A DNA stretch of 64,000 nucleotides from contig CAWCHV010000007.1 in NCBI GenBank assembly GCA_963795435.1, positions 310,001 to 374,000 of the forward strand. Direction: 5' to 3'. The number at the start of each line of letters is the position of its first letter. Position 1 is the first letter of the stretch. This stretch comes from JAFKFI01 sp963795435 (GTDB lineage Bacteria > Pseudomonadota > Alphaproteobacteria > Acetobacterales > Acetobacteraceae). Positions 35,239-45,268 of this stretch are shown here, one piece after another. A model generated the notes under the pieces. That model did no database searches. It was given only the letters and a program-made list of their open reading frames with translations, and was not told the origin of the DNA. Both the position numbers and the translations under genes were made by a program.

Positions 35239-36747
35239 ATGCCGACCTTGAGCCGCCGCCGCCATTGCCCGTTCCGGATCGTCGGCGTGTTCCTGCTGAG
35301 CCTGGCGATCAGCGGATGCGCCTCCCTCATCGTGACGGACACCACGCCGTTGCCCGCCTCGCGGCTGCAGCCGCCGGGCAGCGAGCGCATCTCCAGGGAT
35401 GGATACAGTCTCGACACGGTGACGGCGTCGCCGGATTCGCCGGATCTGCTCGTGATCGTGGCGATGTCGGGCGGCGGAAAGCGCTCGGCGTCGTTCTCCT
35501 ATGGGGCGCTCAAGGGAATGCGCGAGCTCACGGTGCCGACCGCCGCCGGCCCGCGGCCGCTGCTCAACGAGATCGATGCGATCGCCGGGGTGTCGGGGGG
35601 CAGCTTCACCGCCGCCTATTATGGGCTCCACCGGGACGCGACCTTCGGAAACTACGAGAACGACTTTCTCTATCGGGATACGGAAGCCAACATCTTCGGC
35701 ATCTACCTGCTGCCGTGGAACTGGACGTGGCTGATCGATCCGACGGTCGGCACCAACGACTTCATGGAGCAGGTCTACGACAGGCAGATGTTTCACGGCG
35801 CCCGCTTCGCGGATCTGAAGGAGATCGGTCGACCGCTGGTCGCCGTCGGCGCCACGGACATCTCCTTCGGCACGCCGCTCCTGTTCACCCAGGATACTTT
35901 CGACCTCATCTGTTCCGATCTCGATGATTTTCCGATTGCCCGCGCGGTCGCGGCCTCCAACGGCTTTCCGGGGCTGTTCTCGCCAGTCACCCTGACCAAC
36001 CACGCCGCCGCGTGCGCTGGCCGCCGGCCAGGCTGGCTACGGCGCGTGACCGACGCGCAGCGTAGCGATCCCCGATCGCGGATAGGGAACGAAGCCAGAA
36101 ATGCCGAACGCTATCTCGACAACAAGCGCGTGAAATATGTGCATCTGGTCGACGGGGGCGTGGCCGATAACCTAGCCATGCGCGCCGTCGGGGCCGAGAT
36201 GCAGGCCCTGGCTCAACAACACGCACAAACCGAGGCGGCCCGTATGGAGCACATTAGGCGGGTGCTGGTGCTCAGCGTCGATGGGCAGGGATCACAAGAT
36301 TCCAGCGTAGCGCAGCGCCGCGTGGTCGGCGGCATATTTTCCCTGTTCGGCCTCGTCGCGGGGGTCACGATCGACCGCTTCAACTTCGAGACGCTTGCGA
36401 CCGTCGATCAGCAGTTGAGGGAGTTCATCGCGGCTATCGAGCAGGCGCGGTGCGCGCGAGCGCCGATGATCGACGGCCTCCCATGCGAGGACGTCAGCGG
36501 CGAACTCATCCACGTCTCGCTGTCGGGCCTGCCGGACAGCCCCTACAAAGAGCAGTTGCAGGCGATACGGACAGGTCTGACCCTCAGGCGCGAGGACGTG
36601 GACCGGCTGATCGAGGCGGGTCGCTCCGGCATCATCCATTCCGCGCCGCTGCGCAACTTCCTCAGCGACTACCCGCCGGCGCCCGCGCTCGCCGCCTCAA
36701 AACCGGCCACGGCGATCGTTGCGCGCCGTATTCGCGCCGGGGGCTGA
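35239..36747 (+). CDS. patatin-like phospholipase lipoprotein
   Basis: The 502-aa protein has a lipobox (LSLAISGC, Cys 27). The patatin catalytic elements are the oxyanion loop SGGGKRSASFSYG (78-83 GGGKRS), the nucleophile GVSGGSF (Ser 119) and the catalytic Asp in VDGGVADNLA. The region between contains LLPWNWTWLIDPTVGTNDF. This is a lipid acyl hydrolase anchored in the envelope. ATG 35239 is preceded by AGAAGGA; the frame is open from 35179 but that part overlaps the GDPD gene. With the upstream GDPD it may handle phospholipid breakdown. Confidence 0.87.
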   Translation: MPTLSRRRHCPFRIVGVFLLSLAISGCASLIVTDTTPLPASRLQPPGSERISRDGYSLDTVTASPDSPDLLVIVAMSGGGKRSASFSYGALKGMRELTVPTAAGPRPLLNEIDAIAGVSGGSFTAAYYGLHRDATFGNYENDFLYRDTEANIFGIYLLPWNWTWLIDPTVGTNDFMEQVYDRQMFHGARFADLKEIGRPLVAVGATDISFGTPLLFTQDTFDLICSDLDDFPIARAVAASNGFPGLFSPVTLTNHAAACAGRRPGWLRRVTDAQRSDPRSRIGNEARNAERYLDNKRVKYVHLVDGGVADNLAMRAVGAEMQALAQQHAQTEAARMEHIRRVLVLSVDGQGSQDSSVAQRRVVGGIFSLFGLVAGVTIDRFNFETLATVDQQLREFIAAIEQARCARAPMIDGLPCEDVSGELIHVSLSGLPDSPYKEQLQAIRTGLTLRREDVDRLIEAGRSGIIHSAPLRNFLSDYPPAPALAASKPATAIVARRIRAGG

Positions 36748-37008
36748 ACGTCGGAAGTTCGGGCTGGCACCTCTCGCAACGTCCGCGGTAGGGGAGATCA
36801 TCACGAAGCCGGCAAAGGCGTCAGGCGGGCGTTGCACGGCGCCCATCTTCGGGACAGAATTATCGGCTGGCCAGGGCAACGGTTGGGACGCCGCGTATCG
36901 TCCTGGGATTCTGAGCCCCTCACCGCCGCAGTATGCACCGCTATTGTCCTTACAAAGGATGAGCAAGAGGGCCACCCTCGGCGGCGCCCGATCGATGCGG
37001 GGACACCC

Positions 37009-38013
37009 ATGAACACGCAGCCTGGGACCGGCGGGCCGGTCCACGAGCCCTATGTATCCACCGGACATCTACCGCCGCCCGAGACGGTGCAGTTGCTGGT
37101 CGAGGAAGCGCATGAGCGCTTCAAGGCGGACACGGATGGGCGCAACTCGGATGTGTATCCGGCCCTCGCCAGGGTGCCGAGCGATCTGTTCGGTATCTGC
37201 GTCGTCGAGACCAACGGCAGTCTCCATGAGGTCGGCGAGGCCGAGCACGAATTCTCTATCATGAGCGTGTCGAAACCTTTCGTGTTCGCCCTGGTCTGCC
37301 AGCTCCTGGGTCCCGAGGAAACGCGAGACAGGCTTGGCGTGAACAGCACCGGATTGCCATTCAATTCGTTGGCCGGCATCGAGCGGACTCCCGACGGCCG
37401 CACCAATCCGATGGTCAACTCGGGAGCGATCGCCACGACCAGTCTCGTCCCCGGTGCGACGATGGACGAGAAATGGCGGTTCATTCGCGACGGCCTGTCG
37501 GCCTTTGCCGGGCGAACGCTCGAACTCAATGACGAGGTCTATACGTCGGCTTCCGAGACCAATTTCAGAAACCAGAGCATCGCCCGACTGCTGCAGAGTT
37601 ACGGCCGCGTCTACCTCGACCCGGCGGACGCCACCGATCTCTACACGAAGCAATGCTCATTGAACGTGAGCGCCAAGGATCTCGCGGTCATGGGGGCCGC
37701 CCTGGCCGATGGCGGGGTCAACCCGATCACGCGACGGCGCGTCGTGGATGCCGCGAGTTGCCGCTACGCGCTGGCGGTGATGGCGACCGCTGGACTGTAC
37801 GAAACCTCGGGCGACTGGTTGTTCGACATCGGCCTGCCCGGCAAGAGCGGGATCGGTGGCGGCATCGTGACGGTCTCGCCGGGCAAGGGAGGCCTCGGAA
37901 CCTTCGCACCGCCGCTCGATAGCGCGGGCAACAGCGTCAAGGGTCAGTTGGTGGCAAACTTCCTGGCCGATGCGCTCGGGCTCAATCTTTTTATCTCGCA
38001 GCCGGAGAACTGA
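37009..38013 (+). CDS. glsA: glutaminase
   Basis: The 334-aa protein is a serine-dependent beta-lactamase-type glutaminase. It has EFSIMSVSKPFVFALVCQ with the Ser-x-x-Lys pair (Ser 86, Lys 89), NPMVNSGAIATTSLV, and a Tyr/Asn region YTSASETNFRNQSIARLL. The C-terminal loop is GKSGIGGGIVTVSPGKGGLG. It converts glutamine to glutamate and ammonia. The release of ammonia contributes to acid tolerance in some bacteria. ATG 37009 gives the usual length; upstream in-frame sequence from 36832 is non-coding in character. An MFS transporter follows after 61 nt. Confidence 0.9.
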   Translation: MNTQPGTGGPVHEPYVSTGHLPPPETVQLLVEEAHERFKADTDGRNSDVYPALARVPSDLFGICVVETNGSLHEVGEAEHEFSIMSVSKPFVFALVCQLLGPEETRDRLGVNSTGLPFNSLAGIERTPDGRTNPMVNSGAIATTSLVPGATMDEKWRFIRDGLSAFAGRTLELNDEVYTSASETNFRNQSIARLLQSYGRVYLDPADATDLYTKQCSLNVSAKDLAVMGAALADGGVNPITRRRVVDAASCRYALAVMATAGLYETSGDWLFDIGLPGKSGIGGGIVTVSPGKGGLGTFAPPLDSAGNSVKGQLVANFLADALGLNLFISQPEN

Positions 38014-38074
38014 GCGGACGGTCGCTGGCACAGGCCCGCCGACCAAGGCTCACCGAACTGGAGGGCGAAACGCC

Positions 38075-39769
38075 ATGTCATCTTCCGCGGGAACAAGTGC
38101 AATCCCGGCGCTCGAGACCCAGGAATCCTGGGTTCCGATGATCGCGATCGCTCTCGGTCAGGCGCTGATGTCCTTCAATGTCGCCTCGTTGCCGGTGGCG
38201 ATCGGCGGGATGGTTCACAGCTTCAACGTGCCGCCGACCACCGTCGCCACCGGGATCGTGATGTATTCGCTTGCGGTTGCCGGCCTCGTCATGCTCGGCG
38301 CGAAGCTGAACCAACGGTTCGGCGCCTTGCGCGTGTTCCGCACGGTGGTCGTGCTGTTCGGCATCGCCCAAGTGTTGATGACCTTCAGTCCGACCGCGAC
38401 CGTCATGCTGATCGCCCAGTTGCTGTCCGGAACGGCCGGGGCGGCGCTCGTGCCCTCGCTGGTCGCGCTGATCGCTAACAACTACCACGGCAAGCAGCAG
38501 GCCACCGCGCTCGGCGCGCTCGGCTCGGCGCGCGCCGGCGCTGGCGTGGCCGCATTTTTGATTGGCGGCATTTTGGGCACCTTCATCGGCTGGCGACCCG
38601 CATTCGGCATCCTGATCGTGATGTCGGCGGTGGTGTTCCTCCTGAGCTTCCAGCTCAAGCCCGACGAGGCGCGGCCGGAAGTGCGGATCGACATCGTGGG
38701 CGTGGTGCTCGCGGCGGTGGCGATCATTCTGATCAGTTTCGGTTTCAACAACCTCAATCGCTGGGGACTGGGCGTGGCGAGCCCGGGCGCGCCCTTCGAT
38801 ATTCTCGGCCTGTCGCCAGCGGTGCCGATGATCGTGATCGGCGTTGTGCTCCTGCAAGGCTTCCTGATGTGGACGCGCCGGCGGCAGCAATCCGGCAAGA
38901 CGCCGCTCCTCGATCTGAGTGTCATCGAGTCCCGCGAGGAGCGCGCGGCGGTATACGCCATGTTCACCGTCGTGGCACTCGAGGCGGCGCTGAACTTCTC
39001 CGTCCCGCTCTACATTCAGATCATCCAGGGCCGCACGCCGATCGAGACGGCCATCGCCATGCTGCCGTTCAACCTGTCGGTGTTCTTCTCGGCGATGCTG
39101 ATCGTCCGCTTCTATCAGACACTGACGCCACGGCAGATCGCTCGGCTTGGCTTCATAGCCTGCACGGTCGCCCTGCTGTGGCTCGCCTTCGTCGTGCACA
39201 ACGATTGGAGCGCGGTCGCCGTCCTGGTCGGGCTGGTGGTGTTCGGCATCGGCCAGGGCTCGCTGGTGACGCTCGTGTTCAACGTCTTGGTGACCGCCTC
39301 GCCCAAGGAACTTGCGGGCGACGTCGGCTCGCTGCGCGGCACCGCCAACAATCTTGCCGCCGCCATCGGAACAGCGGTGATCGGCGCGCTGCTCGTCGGC
39401 CTGCTGAGCGCCGCTGTCCTGCGGGGCATTGCGGAGAACCCGCTTCTGCCGCCCGAGATCCAGTCGCAAATCAACCTCGACAACGTCAATTTCGTCAGCA
39501 ACGACCGGCTGCTCGCGGTGATGCAGCGAACGACCGCCACGCCCGAGCAGGTAACCGAGGCCCTACGTGTCAATACGGACGCGCGGCTAAGGGCGCTCAA
39601 GATCGGTCTGCTGGTCATGGCCGGGCTCGCGCTGTTGTCGATCATTCCGGCCGGCCGACTGCCTGACTACAAGCCCGGAGAGATCCCCGCCGATCCGCCG
39701 CCGCAGCCACTGGGACGCACGGAGGATCGGGCGATACCCCTTGGCGGCGGAACGGTGCGTGCCACCTAG
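38075..39769 (+). CDS. MFS transporter, DHA2-type (14 helices)
   Basis: The 564-aa protein has about 14 hydrophobic segments and opens TQESWVPMIAIALGQALMSF. A motif-A-like loop is present (AKLNQRFGALRVFR), as is GTAGAALVPSLVALIANNYHG. It belongs to the drug:H+ antiporter-2 group. Substrate unknown. ATG 38075 follows GGAGGGCG at a good distance. Co-oriented with glutaminase upstream and an SLC13-type permease downstream, it may form part of an acid or amino-acid stress set, but that is only context. Confidence 0.83.
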   Translation: MSSSAGTSAIPALETQESWVPMIAIALGQALMSFNVASLPVAIGGMVHSFNVPPTTVATGIVMYSLAVAGLVMLGAKLNQRFGALRVFRTVVVLFGIAQVLMTFSPTATVMLIAQLLSGTAGAALVPSLVALIANNYHGKQQATALGALGSARAGAGVAAFLIGGILGTFIGWRPAFGILIVMSAVVFLLSFQLKPDEARPEVRIDIVGVVLAAVAIILISFGFNNLNRWGLGVASPGAPFDILGLSPAVPMIVIGVVLLQGFLMWTRRRQQSGKTPLLDLSVIESREERAAVYAMFTVVALEAALNFSVPLYIQIIQGRTPIETAIAMLPFNLSVFFSAMLIVRFYQTLTPRQIARLGFIACTVALLWLAFVVHNDWSAVAVLVGLVVFGIGQGSLVTLVFNVLVTASPKELAGDVGSLRGTANNLAAAIGTAVIGALLVGLLSAAVLRGIAENPLLPPEIQSQINLDNVNFVSNDRLLAVMQRTTATPEQVTEALRVNTDARLRALKIGLLVMAGLALLSIIPAGRLPDYKPGEIPADPPPQPLGRTEDRAIPLGGGTVRAT

Positions 39770-39980
39770 GAAGGCGGGCGGCGGATTCCCCGTCCAGCCT
39801 CAAACAGCAGGACGGGCGACATGACGGCTGGCGTCGCGGCGCGCAGGACACTCCTGCAGAAGCTGCTGACCGCGTGGAGGTCGTGGGCCTCGCCAAACTC
39901 GTGAGAGCGGTTCAGGTCGACCCAGTCGGCGCCGGCTCCGGCGAGGTCGCGGTTCCGGACACCGGAAAGGACCACGCGCC

Positions 39981-41793
39981 TTGAGCAGCATCGCAATCAC
40001 CTTCGCGATCGTCGCGGCAATCGTGGTGTTGTTCGTCTGGAACCGCATCCCCGTCGTCCTCGTGGCGCTGGGGACGGCGCTGGCGCTGTACGCCACCCGC
40101 GTTCTCGACATGGGAGACGCCCTGGGCGGCCTCGGAGACCCGGCGGTGATCTTCATCGCGTCGCTGTTCGTGGTCAGCGCGGGCCTCGACTGCAGCGGGG
40201 TGACGGCCTGGGCGGGCCAGCTGCTCATCTCCCGGGCGGGCGAGAGCCGCACAAGGCTTCTGACGCTCACCATGCTGCTCGTGTCCCTGCTCACCGCGTT
40301 GATCAGCGTCAACGGAGCGGTAGCCGCCCTCTTGCCGGTGGTCGTCGTCATGGCGGTCCGGCTCGGCCGCTCTCCCTCGCAGCTCCTCATGCCACTGGTA
40401 TTCGCTTCGCACGCCGGGTCGATGCTGGCACTCACCGGCACGCCCGTGAACGTGCTCGTCTCGGAAGCGGCGGAGGGCGCCGGATTGGCGCCGTTCCGCT
40501 ATTTCGAATTCGCCTATGTCGGGATTCCCCTGCTGATCGGCAGCATGGCGATCATCGTGCTGTTCGGGGAACGCCTGCTCCCGGACCGCAGAAGCCGGAC
40601 AATTCCGCCGGACCTGAGCAAGCACGCGCGGACGCTCGTCGAGCAGTACCGGATCGGTGATGGCCTGTTCCAATTGCGTATCCGTGAAGGTTCGCCTTAT
40701 GTCGGCGCTCGGTCAACGGCGGTCGATCTCGCGCGATACCCTGGTCTGGCCCTGATCGCCCTCCAGGCCGGTGACGGAGGTGGCCCGCTGTGGGGGCGCG
40801 CGCTCGCCGCGGGCGACTTCCTCGTCGTGCGCGGCGACGCGGCGGCGGCGAGCAGTCTCGCGACCGATCAGCTGCTCGCGTTCCGCTCGGCCGAGAGAGC
40901 CTCCGATCTCGCGGACACGCTCTTCAATCGGGCGTCCGGTCTGGCCGAGGTCATGATCCCGCCACGATCCGTGTTCATCGCGCAGTCGGTGTTCCCGGGG
41001 ATGGTCACCCCTAGCGGCGATCTCGTCATACTCGCGGTGCAACGCGGGGGCCACGATCTGGGCCCGGGCGAGACCGGTACTGGCCGCCGGGGACAGCTTG
41101 CTCCTGCAAGGGACATGGAAAGCGCTCGACGAGCAGCTCGCTACCCCCGACGTCCTCATCGTCGACTTGCCAGAGGTCGTCCGTCGCCAGGCGGTCCCGA
41201 TGGGAGCCGGGGCGAAACAGGCGATCGTGATACTGCTCGGCATGGTGCTCCTGCTTGCCACGGGAGCCGTGCCGGCCGCCATCGCCGGGCTGGCCGCCGC
41301 CTGCGCCATGGTCCTGCTGCGAGTGGTCACGGTCGATCAGGCCTATCGCTCGATCAATTGGACCACCGTGATCCTGATCGGCGCGATGATCCCGCTGTCG
41401 ACCGCGATGTCCCAGACGGGCGCGGCGAAGCTGTTGGCGGACGGTCTCGTGGGCCTGGTCGGCGATGCCGGTCCTTACGCGCTGCTCGGCGGCCTCTTCG
41501 TGCTGACGGCCATTCTCGGCCAGCTGATCAGCAACACGGCGACGGCGCTCATCATCATCCCGATCGCCGTGGCCGCGGCCGGCGACCTCGGGTTGTCCGC
41601 CCGCCCTGTGCTGATGAGCGTGACCGTTGCCGCCGCGGGCGCCTTCCTCACGCCCGTTGCCACGCCGGTAAACCTCATGGTGATGGGCCCGGGCGGCTAC
41701 GAGTTCGGCGACTATTGGAAGCTCGGATTGCCCCTGCTGCTGTGGTTCTTCGTGGTCGCCACGTTCCTGGTGCCGCTCGTCTGGTCATTTTGA
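39981..41793 (+). pseudogene. SLC13-family permease with RCK_C domains, +1 frameshift
   Basis: Two frames combine to a ~600-aa transporter. There are N-terminal helices (AITFAIVAAIVVLFVWNRIP; GVTAWAGQLLI) and the SLC13/ArsB motif LTGTPVNVLV. Two TrkA-C regulatory domains follow (EQYRIGDGLFQLRIREGSPY; VIPPRSVF-like segment). The second membrane half has GQLISNTATALIIIPIAVAA and GAFLTPVATPVNLMV. The break is at 41075-41081 (CCGGTAC); dropping one G gives ETVLAAGDSLLLQGTW and restores one frame. The start is TTG 39981 with AAAGGA upstream. Substrate could be a dicarboxylate, sulfate or another anion. Confidence 0.8.
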
Positions 41794-41811
41794 GCCGCTG
41801 GATTCTTGGCC

Positions 41812-43437
41812 TCAGCGCGCGGCCAGCATTGCGGCCCCGAGGGCGACGGCCACGGCCAGGAGCGATAGCCCCGCGACCGGCCAGAGCCGCAGAATGCCGT
41901 CCGCCCGCTCCAGCACCACGCTCCACGCGCCGATGCCACTTGCCGCGCGCTCCCCGAGGATCACCAAATCTCCCGCCGGTACGACTGGCAGGCGTGGCCC
42001 CCAGGCCCGCAGCGCGATTGCCAGCAGCGCGCCCGCCAGAACCGGCCAGAATGCCCCCCACAGCGCAGCGGGGGCAAGCACGGCGGAGAGCGGCCCGATC
42101 ACCGCCGGATAGAGCGCCCAGGGTATCGCGATGGACGCGAACGCGATGCCGAGCCACGGCAAGACAAGCCCGGCCGGCGCCTTGCCGGGGCGCGACGCGG
42201 CGCTCGACGCGACGCGGCGGAGGAAATGCAGCATCAGCAGCGTTGTCCCGGCCGCAGCCAGTGTGAAGAGGGTCGCCACGACCCCGTCGCCCAGCGGCGC
42301 CTTCGTCGCCAGCTTGGCGAGCGCCCCGCCGGTGAACGGTAGCCCGCCGAGGCCCAATGCGAGCACCGCCGCTGGCAACAGCACCGACCACGGCCGGCGC
42401 GCGGCGGTTCCGCTGCCCACCCCGACGGCCAGGAACAGCCCGCCCTTGGCCAACAGGTGCCACGCGGCGGCGAATGCGACGGCCATCGCCGCCCCGCCGT
42501 CGCCGGCGCGTAGTCCCATTCCGAGCACGGCGACAAGCAGCCCCATCTGGCTCACGCTCGAATAGGCCAGCACGGCCTTCGGGTCGGATTGGGTAAGCCC
42601 GACAGCCACGCCGTAATACGCGCCGAACACGCCCGCGGCCGCCAGCGCGGTGCCCCAACCGGGCATCGCCGCATCCAACGGCAACACGCGGATCAGGCCG
42701 ATGATGGACACCTTGACGACCGCCCCGCTGAGCACCGAGGCTGCCGGTATCGGCGCGTTAGGATATGCCAGCGGCATCCACACGTGCAGCGGGACGAGCG
42801 CCGCCTTGGTGCCAAGCCCGAAAATCAGCAGCGCCAGCGCCGAGTCGCGCCACGGCGACGCGGGCAGCGCGGCCACCGCGTCGCGCATGAGAAGACTTCC
42901 TCCGGGCGTCCCGGCCGCCAGCAGCACGAAGCCCATCAGGATCCCAGTCTCGGCGAATAGCGCGAACGCCAGATACATACCGCCCGCGCGACGCGCTTGC
43001 GGCGTATTGCCCTGCAGGATCAGCCCGCTCGCGCCCAGGCTGATCACGGCGAGGAACAGGTAGAAGCCCGGCATATCGGCGACCAGGAAGGCCCCGAAAC
43101 AGCCGGTCAGGGTTGCCAGCCAGCACACCACGAACCACCCGCCGTTGCCCGCGGAGCGCATGTCGCGCTCGGCGTAGACGCCGGCCGCGATCCACAGCAC
43201 CGACGCGGCGCCGAGCAGGATCGCGCCGGGCGTGTCGAGCGCGAATTCGAACGGCGCCCGCGCGGTTCCGAGCGACACCGAACTCCCGCCGGCAAGCAGC
43301 GCGGCCGCCAGACCCGGCAGCGGCGCGAGCCACAGCGCCCGCCACATCGCGTCCCGTAAGCGCGGCGCGACACAGGCGATCAGCATTGCCGTAGGAAGAG
43401 CGACGGTGGCCAGAAGCAGCGCTTGCGCACCGGTCAT
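41812..43437 (-). CDS. Mrp-type antiporter, second proton-conducting subunit (MrpA/MrpD-like)
   Basis: The 541-aa protein has ~14 membrane helices and the proton_antipo (NuoL/M/N-like) signature KAALVPLHVWMPLAYPNAPI with the conserved Lys, and DPKAVLAYSSVSQMG. It lacks the long C-terminal MrpA extension, so it corresponds to only the first part of classic MrpA or to a duplicated MrpD. Its ATG overlaps the mrpD stop (ATGA at 43434-43437). It is the last gene of the seven-gene cluster and is convergent with the SLC13 gene. Confidence 0.82.
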   Translation of the reverse strand: MTGAQALLLATVALPTAMLIACVAPRLRDAMWRALWLAPLPGLAAALLAGGSSVSLGTARAPFEFALDTPGAILLGAASVLWIAAGVYAERDMRSAGNGGWFVVCWLATLTGCFGAFLVADMPGFYLFLAVISLGASGLILQGNTPQARRAGGMYLAFALFAETGILMGFVLLAAGTPGGSLLMRDAVAALPASPWRDSALALLIFGLGTKAALVPLHVWMPLAYPNAPIPAASVLSGAVVKVSIIGLIRVLPLDAAMPGWGTALAAAGVFGAYYGVAVGLTQSDPKAVLAYSSVSQMGLLVAVLGMGLRAGDGGAAMAVAFAAAWHLLAKGGLFLAVGVGSGTAARRPWSVLLPAAVLALGLGGLPFTGGALAKLATKAPLGDGVVATLFTLAAAGTTLLMLHFLRRVASSAASRPGKAPAGLVLPWLGIAFASIAIPWALYPAVIGPLSAVLAPAALWGAFWPVLAGALLAIALRAWGPRLPVVPAGDLVILGERAASGIGAWSVVLERADGILRLWPVAGLSLLAVAVALGAAMLAAR

Positions 43438-44969
43438 CGGCAATCCACCACCGCGCCACCCGGACGGCCGACAAGGACCAGGTCGAGCGGGCCGAGCGCG
43501 GTGAGCCCGAGCAGCATCGAGCACACCGCCAGCGCCAGCGCGATCGCCTGGCCGGCGAGCGGCGCCTCGATGACCCGTGGCTCCGAAGGGTCGGTCCCCG
43601 CCATTGCCCGGCCGACCACCAGGAAGACGTAGCCGCAGGTGAACAGGCCGCCGGTCAGCATGACCGCGGCCCACCACCATTGGCCGCTCTCCACCGAAGC
43701 ACTCAGCAGCAGCCACTTCGCGACGAACCCGCCGCTCGGAGGCAGCCCGATCAGCGCCGCGCCGCCGAGCCCGAAGGCGAACACGCTCATCGGCAGCGCG
43801 CGGGCGGTCCCGGCCAGCCCGGCGATGCGGTCATGACCAAGCGCGCCGGCAATCACGCCGGCCGCCATGAACATCGCCGCCTTCGCCGTGGCGTGGGAGA
43901 CAGCCTGCAACATGCCGCCGGTGAGCGCGCCGCCGGCCACCGCAGACGCGGCGGCGGGCCCGGCGGCCAACGGGAACATCAGGAACAGGTAGCCGATCTG
44001 CGCCACGGTCGAGTAGGCGATCAGCAACTTGAGACGCGCCTGCCGCAACGCCAGCACGCTGCCCGTCAGGATCGCGGCGGCCCCGAGAGCCGCCAGCATC
44101 TCGGCGGGCGCGCGGCCCGGCAGCCCCGGCAGCACGTCGAACCACAGTCGCACGAGCAGGAAGAACGAGCCCTTCACCACCAGCGCCGAAAGCAACGCGC
44201 TGGCGGCGGGCGGCGCGCCCGCATGGGCGGGAGGCAACCACAGATGCAGCGGAAACAGCGCGGTCTTGGCCAGCAGCCCGGCGGTCATCAGCGCCGCCGC
44301 CGTCCAGACCGCAGGCTCGGGGCGGATGCGGTCCGACAGCAGCGCGATGTCGAGCGTGCCGTAGGCGCTGTACAGCAGCGCCGTGCCGAGCAGGTACAGC
44401 ACCGACCCCATCAGCGCGAACATCATGTAGCGCAGCGCGGCCGTCAGCGTGTCCGCGCGCCCATCGAGGCAGACCAGCGGGACCGCCGTGAAGGTCAGCA
44501 GTTCCAGCGCGACGTAGAGGCTGAACAGGTCGCCGGCGAGCCAGATCAGGTTGAGCGCCGTCGTGACCGCCAGCAGCAGCGTCCAGAACGTCAGCGGCGC
44601 GCGCGCTTCCACTCCCTTCGCCGGCGCGGCGAAGCTGGCGCGGCCGAACAGTCCGACGGCGCCGACCACGAGCGCGCTCGTCATCACCATCACCGCCGAC
44701 AGCCCATCGGCGCGCAGCGCGATCCCGAGCGGAGGCGTCCAGCCGCCCAGGGCGTAGGAAACGGCGTGTCCGGTGCGCCAGATTTCGCTGACGATCGCGA
44801 CGGCGACCGCGAAGCCGCCCGCGAGAAAGAGCAAGGCGACGCGCTCGGCACGCGCTCCGCCGACGCTCAGCGCGAGCAGCAGCCCGGCGGTGGGCAACAC
44901 GATCGCCAGCACCAGAAGAACCCCGGCCGGATCGCCGGCGCATGGCAGGGCGACGGCGCCGGCCGTCAT
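43434..44969 (-). CDS. mrpD: Mrp Na+/H+ antiporter subunit D
   Basis: The 511-aa protein has the NuoN/MrpD-type antiporter core: LTAALRYMMFALMGSVLYLL, KTALFPLHLWLPPAHAGAPP (key Lys and His), LLIAYSTVAQIGYLFLMFPL and AVSHATAKAAMFMAAG. It conducts protons or cations in exchange across the inner membrane as part of the Mrp complex. ATG 44969 overlaps the mrpC stop by 4 nt; the longer open frame to 45299 is upstream read-through in mrpC. Confidence 0.88.
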   Translation of the reverse strand: MTAGAVALPCAGDPAGVLLVLAIVLPTAGLLLALSVGGARAERVALLFLAGGFAVAVAIVSEIWRTGHAVSYALGGWTPPLGIALRADGLSAVMVMTSALVVGAVGLFGRASFAAPAKGVEARAPLTFWTLLLAVTTALNLIWLAGDLFSLYVALELLTFTAVPLVCLDGRADTLTAALRYMMFALMGSVLYLLGTALLYSAYGTLDIALLSDRIRPEPAVWTAAALMTAGLLAKTALFPLHLWLPPAHAGAPPAASALLSALVVKGSFFLLVRLWFDVLPGLPGRAPAEMLAALGAAAILTGSVLALRQARLKLLIAYSTVAQIGYLFLMFPLAAGPAAASAVAGGALTGGMLQAVSHATAKAAMFMAAGVIAGALGHDRIAGLAGTARALPMSVFAFGLGGAALIGLPPSGGFVAKWLLLSASVESGQWWWAAVMLTGGLFTCGYVFLVVGRAMAGTDPSEPRVIEAPLAGQAIALALAVCSMLLGLTALGPLDLVLVGRPGGAVVDCR

Positions 44970-45268
44970 CGATCGGCGTCCTCGGCGACGGTGACGGCGC
45001 GGAGCCGCAGCAACAGCGCGACGACAAGGGCGGTGGCGGAGAACGCCACCACGATGCCCGTGATCACCAGCGCCTGCGGCACCGGATCGCCGCCCATCCC
45101 CGCTCCGGCGCCGCGCCGCGCGACGACGCCGAACAACAGGAAGGCGCCCGCACCGAGCAGATTGAAGGCGACGATTCGGCGCAGGACCTGCGGCTGCACA
45201 ATCACGCCGTACAACCCGAGGCCCACGAGGGCCGCGGCGCACAGGCCGAACAATGTCGCCCCGGTCAT
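44966..45268 (-). CDS. mrpC: Mrp antiporter subunit C (NuoK-like)
   Basis: The 100-aa product has three membrane helices and the NuoK/MrpC pattern LVGLGLYGVIVQPQVLRRIV, FNLLGAGAFLLFGV, DPVPQALVITGIVVAFSATA. The DPVPQALVLT-type motif is diagnostic. It overlaps its neighbours by 4 nt on both sides (ATG 45268 in the stop of the mrpB-like gene). Confidence 0.88.
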   Translation of the reverse strand: MTGATLFGLCAAALVGLGLYGVIVQPQVLRRIVAFNLLGAGAFLLFGVVARRGAGAGMGGDPVPQALVITGIVVAFSATALVVALLLRLRAVTVAEDADR

